Source: Chitinophaga pinensis
GTDB lineage: Bacteria; Bacteroidota; Bacteroidia; UKL13-3
Length of the DNA stretch: 64,000 bases
Direction: 5' to 3'
Assembly: GCA_945860865.1 (NCBI GenBank)
Contig: CAMARW010000001.1
Span: forward strand, 400,294-464,293
This document shows positions 61,989-64,000 of the stretch, in pieces; position 1 is the first letter of the stretch, and each line of letters starts with the position of its first letter. Both the position numbers and the translations under genes were made by a program. The notes beneath the pieces were generated by a model. That model had not been told where the DNA came from. It saw only the letters and a list, made by a program, of their open reading frames with translations, and searched no databases.

Positions 61989-64000
61989 CTATGACAACCG
62001 TGTAGTCAGAAACTTTATTATTGCCTCTATTATTTTTGGTGTGGTAGGCATGTTGGTGGGGTTAATGGCTGCCATACAACTTTATTACCCAGCCTTTAAT
62101 TTTAATTTACCATATACTTCATTTGGTAGAATAAGGCCTTTACATACCAATGCAGTAATTTTTGCCTTTGTGGGTAATGCCATTTTTGCTGGTATATATT
62201 ATTCTTTACAACGTTTGTGTAAAGCAAGATTATTCAGCGATTTTCTTAGCAATTTCCATTTTTGGGGCTGGCAAACAATTATACTAGCCGCCGCTATTAC
62301 CTTACCTTTAGGATTAACAACTTCCAAAGAATATGCAGAATTAGAATGGCCAATTGATATTGCTATAGCTTTAGTTTGGGTTGCATTTGGGGTTAACATG
62401 ATAGGTACTATAATTAAACGCAGAGAACGCCATATGTATGTGGCCATTTGGTTTTACTTGGCTACTTTTTTAACAGTTGCTGTACTCCATATTGTAAATT
62501 CTTTTGAATTACCGGTTAGTTTATTTAAAAGTTATTCGCTTTATGCAGGTGTTCAAGATGCCTTGGTTCAGTGGTGGTACGGACATAATGCGGTTGCCTT
62601 TTTTTTAACCACTCCCTATTTGGGAATGATGTATTATTATTTGCCAAAGGCTGTTAATCGTCCGATTTACTCTTATAAATTATCTATTTTACATTTTTGG
62701 ACATTAATATTTTTATACATTTGGGCAGGTCCACATCATCTATTGTATTCTAGTTTACCAGATTGGGCTCAATCTCTAGGTGTAGTATTTTCAATTATGC
62801 TAATAGCACCATCTTGGGGAGGTATGATAAATGGTTTACTTACTTTGAGAGGTGCATGGGACAGGGTAAGGGATGAGCCTGTACTGAAGTTTTTTGCAGT
62901 GGGGGTAACTGCCTATGGGATGGCTACTTTTGAGGGACCCTTATTAAGTTTAAAAAATGTAAATGCCATAGCACATTTTACAGACTGGATTGTAGCGCAC
63001 GTGCATACTGGTGCTTTAGGTTGGAATGGTTTAATGACATTTGGTATGTTTTATTGGTTGGTTCCTAGGATTTATGGCACAAAGTTATATTCAAATAAAT
63101 TGGCTAATACCCATTTTTGGATTTCTACTTTAGGTATTTTATTTTATGCCATTCCTATGTATTGGAGTGGATTTGCTCAAGGTATGATGTGGAAAGAGTT
63201 TTTACCAGAAGGTATGTTAAAGTACCCTAATTTCTTGGAAACTACCTTGCAAATTATTCCTATGCATGTGATGCGTTCTATTGGCGGTACTTTGTTTTTG
63301 AGCGGATTGTTTGTTATGATTTACAATTTAACTAAAACTGCATTAGCAGGTAAGTTAATAGCAAATGAAGCAGCTTCTGCGCCCGCGTTAGAGAAAAATT
63401 ATACACCTCAAGGTGCTAATTCATATTGGCATAAAATTTTTGAACGTAAGCCAATTGCTTTTGCCGTTTTAACAGTAATTGCGGTGCTAATTGGTGGTAT
63501 GGTTGAGATTATTCCCATGCTTACTATTAAATCTAATGTAGTTACCATTAGCAGCGTAAAGCCTTATACGCCGCTTGAATTACAAGGTAGAGATATATAC
63601 ATACGAGAAGGTTGTGTGGGTTGTCATTCTCAAATGATTAGGCCTTTTAGGAGCGAAACAGAGCGTTACGGAGAATACTCAAAAGCCGGGGAATATGTTT
63701 ACGACCATCCTTTCTTGTGGGGCTCTAAACGAACGGGTCCAGATTTAATGCGTTTGGGAGGTAAATATCCAAACAGCTGGCATTACAATCATATGATTGC
63801 CCCAAGGTCGATGTCGCCAGGCTCTATTATGCCTGCCTACCCATGGCTGGCAGAAGATAACTTAAACACTAGCAATACAGCTGATAAAATAAATGCCATG
63901 CGGGCATTAGGAGTTCCATACGAAAAAGGATTCGACCAAATAGCTGAAGCACATTTAATGGAACAAGCTAAAAAAATAGCAGGTGATTTAACCAAAGAGG
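61969..64000 (+). CDS. ccoN: Fused cbb3 oxidase subunits I and II (CcoN-CcoO), 3' end cut
   Basis: 677 codons to the window end, missed by the ORF track because no stop is reached. The CcoN part (residues about 1-475) has the heme and copper ligands in RPLHTNAVIFAF, YGHNAVAFFLT, WAGPHHLLYSSLP and VAHVHTGALGWNG. After a linker, the CcoO part begins at ELQGRDIYIREGCVGCHSQMIRPFR, with its c-type heme CVGCH, and continues through YSKAGEYVYDHPFLWGSKRTGPDL. The fused form is known in Bacteroidota. The start is ATG 61969 (MQVENFNYDN); the complex is a high-affinity terminal oxidase. Confidence 0.95.
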   Translation, partial: MQVENFNYDNRVVRNFIIASIIFGVVGMLVGLMAAIQLYYPAFNFNLPYTSFGRIRPLHTNAVIFAFVGNAIFAGIYYSLQRLCKARLFSDFLSNFHFWGWQTIILAAAITLPLGLTTSKEYAELEWPIDIAIALVWVAFGVNMIGTIIKRRERHMYVAIWFYLATFLTVAVLHIVNSFELPVSLFKSYSLYAGVQDALVQWWYGHNAVAFFLTTPYLGMMYYYLPKAVNRPIYSYKLSILHFWTLIFLYIWAGPHHLLYSSLPDWAQSLGVVFSIMLIAPSWGGMINGLLTLRGAWDRVRDEPVLKFFAVGVTAYGMATFEGPLLSLKNVNAIAHFTDWIVAHVHTGALGWNGLMTFGMFYWLVPRIYGTKLYSNKLANTHFWISTLGILFYAIPMYWSGFAQGMMWKEFLPEGMLKYPNFLETTLQIIPMHVMRSIGGTLFLSGLFVMIYNLTKTALAGKLIANEAASAPALEKNYTPQGANSYWHKIFERKPIAFAVLTVIAVLIGGMVEIIPMLTIKSNVVTISSVKPYTPLELQGRDIYIREGCVGCHSQMIRPFRSETERYGEYSKAGEYVYDHPFLWGSKRTGPDLMRLGGKYPNSWHYNHMIAPRSMSPGSIMPAYPWLAEDNLNTSNTADKINAMRALGVPYEKGFDQIAEAHLMEQAKKIAGDLTKE

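Noticed and set aside
62199-62447. Minus-strand 82-aa ORF in the track
   Set aside because: It is a shadow of ccoN, whose plus frame is open and carries the oxidase motifs.

Overview
The window is about 64 kb of a Bacteroidota chromosome, roughly 37-39% GC by eye. The phylum call rests on several signs. Two proteins carry type IX secretion C-terminal sorting domains. Promoters fit the Bacteroidota form (TTG-N19-TAnnTTTG) and Shine-Dalgarno signals are scarce. Many gene products are signal-peptide or lipoprotein envelope proteins, and there is a fused cbb3 oxidase CcoN-CcoO. MurE has the DNPR motif expected for meso-diaminopimelate. I cannot place it below phylum. No rRNA, tRNA, CRISPR array, prophage or insertion sequence was recognised.

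Layout. 1-10.6 kb: division and cell-wall (dcw) cluster murE(partial)-mraY-murD-ftsW-murG-murC-ftsQ-ftsA-ftsZ, all plus strand and tightly packed, followed by a radical SAM/SPASM gene. 11.6-13.3 kb: the SRP RNA gene with its own promoter and terminator, then an ATPase/nuclease-fold protein preceded by a tandemly duplicated palindromic promoter unit. 13.3-25.1 kb: mostly minus-strand genes, namely mazG-like, dtd, rsgA, xerD, a thioredoxin-like lipoprotein, nadC, hutH, hisS, a DUF4293-type protein, and an overlapping trio made of a secreted YidD-like protein and two related membrane proteins. 25.1-29.8 kb: plus-strand set of unknown protein, M48 protease and beta-barrel. 29.8-41.4 kb: long minus-strand run of msrA, flavin reductase, SDR, FAD oxidoreductase, methyltransferase, FAH hydrolase, SPOR, deoC, secA, unknown and proS. 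41.5-56.8 kb: envelope and housekeeping genes (low-complexity lipoprotein, outer-membrane barrel, T9SS cargo, aroQ, glycosyltransferase, rlmD, murB, LTA-synthase-like sulfatase, YjbR-like, PorT-like barrel, M49 peptidase, DUF6671, TIGR02757). 56.9-64 kb: M61 peptidase, a Crp/Fnr regulator, then ccoI-ccoS-ccoNO of the high-affinity cbb3 oxidase, with the last gene cut by the window end.

How it works together. The dcw genes make lipid II and assemble the divisome, with murB standing apart at 49 kb. The Fnr-type regulator lies next to two FNR-box-like palindromes 22 bp apart just upstream of the cbb3 genes, which suggests oxygen control of the terminal oxidase.

Most unusual observations. (1) A dispersed 10-bp palindrome, GGTYYRRACC, occurs at least 13 times in coding DNA in three different reading frames, where about 0.5 would be expected; a related nonamer, GGTTCAGCC, occurs 8 times. 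This looks like a HIP1-type genome-wide DNA motif. (2) The duplicated 48-bp palindromic promoter unit in front of the ATPase/nuclease gene. (3) The operon of a signal-peptide YidD-like protein with two paralogous TPR-like membrane proteins.
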